From Stenomitos rutilans HA7619-LM2 (GTDB lineage Bacteria > Cyanobacteriota > Cyanobacteriia > Leptolyngbyales > Leptolyngbyaceae): a DNA stretch of 32,817 nt. Position numbers and translations under genes: made by a program. The stretch spans positions 1 through 32,817 of the forward strand of contig JAHHIE010000069.1 of assembly GCA_019358945.1 (NCBI GenBank), given 5' to 3'. The notes under the pieces were generated by a model that ran no database searches, was not told the origin of the DNA, and worked only from the letters and a program-made list of their open reading frames with translations. The first letter of the stretch is position 1. Each line of letters starts with the position of its first letter. This document shows positions 31,686 through 32,817 of this stretch, one piece after another.

Positions 31686-32750
31686 ATGCCACTGTTTGCT
31701 ATACTGCACTGCAATTCTGAGGGACTGCACCCCGGTAGCTGTACCCTGATTGCGGCTCCCTCCCTAATGGCGATCGCCCAACACATTCTGGATCATCCCG
31801 CTCCCTGGCGACCACTATTAACCGATGCCCAGCCTGCTGACGGTGATCGGCGCAGTGTCTGGCATCGGATGCAAGCGGATGTCCTCACACCCGAGGCACT
31901 CTTGGCACTGCTGAACCAAACCACCTTGGAAGCTGACTATGCTGAGATGCTGCGAATTGAGTCGATCGAGATTCAATCCCTGGATGCTTTCCAGGCTAGA
32001 ACCCGTTGGGTTGGTTCAGAGGATGAAACGCCAACGGCAGTAGCAGATGTCAACGCCACAACTAAATTCGCCATGGGGCAAGGACTGGCGGCGCATCTGC
32101 AACAACAGCTTGCCGAACAAATGCAAGGAATTCAGCACCAGAAACTGGCTTTTACAAACGCTGAAGTAAACTTCCTGAGTCATCTCCGCCTTCTTCTAGC
32201 AGCAGATGCACGATTGCTCTTGCAAGGACCTGATTTTGCAGCCTTTGTGCGATCGATGTGCGATCGCATCGCTACCCAAGAAATTGAGTTTCCAGGCTCA
32301 TTTGACGTGGCTCCGAGTCCTGCTGACTGGCAATTGCATCGCCTTTCTACTCCGCTGGAATTGCACATTCTTGAAACCATTGAATCCGATCCGGGTGAGT
32401 CTGCAGCAAATTCCGTTCACCTTCGAGTGAAACTAGGAACTTGGCAGCAAACCCTCACTATTCCCACCCTCCCGACATCATCCAGTGTAGATTCTGACGA
32501 CCAGATTACAGGGAGGGTACAACAATGGCGGCAGATTAGGAATCAGTTGCAGACAACCATGGCACAACTTCCGATAGCACCTTATTCACAGGTTGAGTTA
32601 GAAGAATTGGCTTGCCTCCTGACATACATTGGCGACCTATTTCACATTGACCCAGTCGTCAATCCCTTTTATCAGATGACAATGAGGATGGGCTCTTCCG
32701 AGCTTTTGGTGAAACGCTACAATGGAAGAAATAGCATGAGAGACTGCTGA
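31686..32750 (+). CDS. hypothetical protein (354 aa), unrecognised
   Basis: ATG 31686 is preferred: GGAGG (31674-31678) stands 7 nt before it, while ATG 31680 would be too close. The N-terminal part (FAILHCNSEGLHPGSCTLIAAP, PWRPLLTDAQPAD) is a compact alpha-beta region. The middle is helical and Gln-rich (AAHLQQQLAEQMQGIQHQKLAF), and the C-terminal half has a long helix and a TYIGDLFHIDPVVNPF segment. No known domain or catalytic motif was recognised. It is on the strand of the whole KOW-HTH/repeat-protein block and is followed 11 bp later by the start of another gene. Confidence 0.65.
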   Translation: MPLFAILHCNSEGLHPGSCTLIAAPSLMAIAQHILDHPAPWRPLLTDAQPADGDRRSVWHRMQADVLTPEALLALLNQTTLEADYAEMLRIESIEIQSLDAFQARTRWVGSEDETPTAVADVNATTKFAMGQGLAAHLQQQLAEQMQGIQHQKLAFTNAEVNFLSHLRLLLAADARLLLQGPDFAAFVRSMCDRIATQEIEFPGSFDVAPSPADWQLHRLSTPLELHILETIESDPGESAANSVHLRVKLGTWQQTLTIPTLPTSSSVDSDDQITGRVQQWRQIRNQLQTTMAQLPIAPYSQVELEELACLLTYIGDLFHIDPVVNPFYQMTMRMGSSELLVKRYNGRNSMRDC

Positions 32751-32761
32751 TTTCCAACTTG

Positions 32762-32817
32762 ATGACTGCTGAGATCAAACAATTTTTTCAACATCTCGTC
32801 CCTGGTTGCAACTCGCT
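32762..32817 (+). CDS. start of a further gene, cut by the window edge
   Basis: ATG 32762 opens a frame to the window end: MTAEIKQFFQHLVPGCNS. It begins 11 bp after the preceding stop, and the frame reads as coding. Too little is present for a family assignment. Confidence 0.45.
   Translation, partial: MTAEIKQFFQHLVPGCNS

Noticed and set aside
1-32817. GCGATCGC octamers as a mobile repeat
   Set aside because: This is HIP1, genome-wide in cyanobacteria; it marks the lineage, not a local element.
1-32817. tRNA or rRNA genes
   Set aside because: No T-loop-like GGTTCGAATCC segment with a matching cloverleaf and no rRNA-like stretch was seen on either strand by eye.

Overview
The window looks like a filamentous (Leptolyngbya/Nostoc-like) cyanobacterium. 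The HIP1 octamer GCGATCGC and its variants occur throughout, a CYP120-like cytochrome P450 is present, and Uma2, DarTG, DUF3291 and Rieske genes of cyanobacterial type are found. HIP1 is present in both halves, so even the plasmid-like right half has lived in a cyanobacterial host for some time.

Bases 1-18130 are a regulator-dense small-molecule or detoxification region. Nine transcription factors (LysR, AraC x2, MmyB-like XRE, TetR x4, HxlR) sit beside or divergent from single enzymes: an SDR, a NIPSNAP protein, a DUF3291 protein, a metallo-beta-lactamase hydrolase, a SAM methyltransferase, an amidase, two paralogous Rieske oxygenases, a DoxX/DUF2269-type membrane protein and a P450. Perfect palindromes lie between the TetR genes and their divergent targets at 8330-8354 and 10655-10674. 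One TetR (11717-12505) carries an IS1-type zinc ribbon at its C-terminus. Several genes are broken: transglutaminase (TGA at 604), AraC (TAG at 4708) and an SDR remnant at 13784-13960.

Bases 18146-18991 hold a cleanly inserted 830-bp IS1-family element with terminal inverted repeats, a -1 frameshift A7 signal and an 8-bp target duplication. After it come a pirin pseudogene (TGA at 19473), a DUF4385 gene, a 53-residue small protein, a DUF6788-like gene, and a DarTG toxin-antitoxin pair whose toxin is frameshifted while the antitoxin is intact, then a DoxX gene.

Bases 24100-32817 are a plasmid- or island-like block that I do not recognise as a described system. It contains three copies of a two-gene unit: an SH3/KOW-like small protein overlapping or abutting a small HTH protein. 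Two of the copies are divergent from a ribbon-helix-helix-like gene across an operator-rich intergenic region. It also has two paralogous ~300-residue proteins, each made of two tandem Trp-rich repeats and each preceded by the same 68-nt structured leader. The rest is a Uma2 nuclease, a possible primase-like protein, a 354-residue unknown and the start of a further gene at the window edge. A family of TTAGGGAAT/ATTCCCTAA inverted repeats, with compensating changes in the arms, is scattered between 21175 and 28499. This block is the best candidate for an undescribed system; its function cannot be told from sequence alone.
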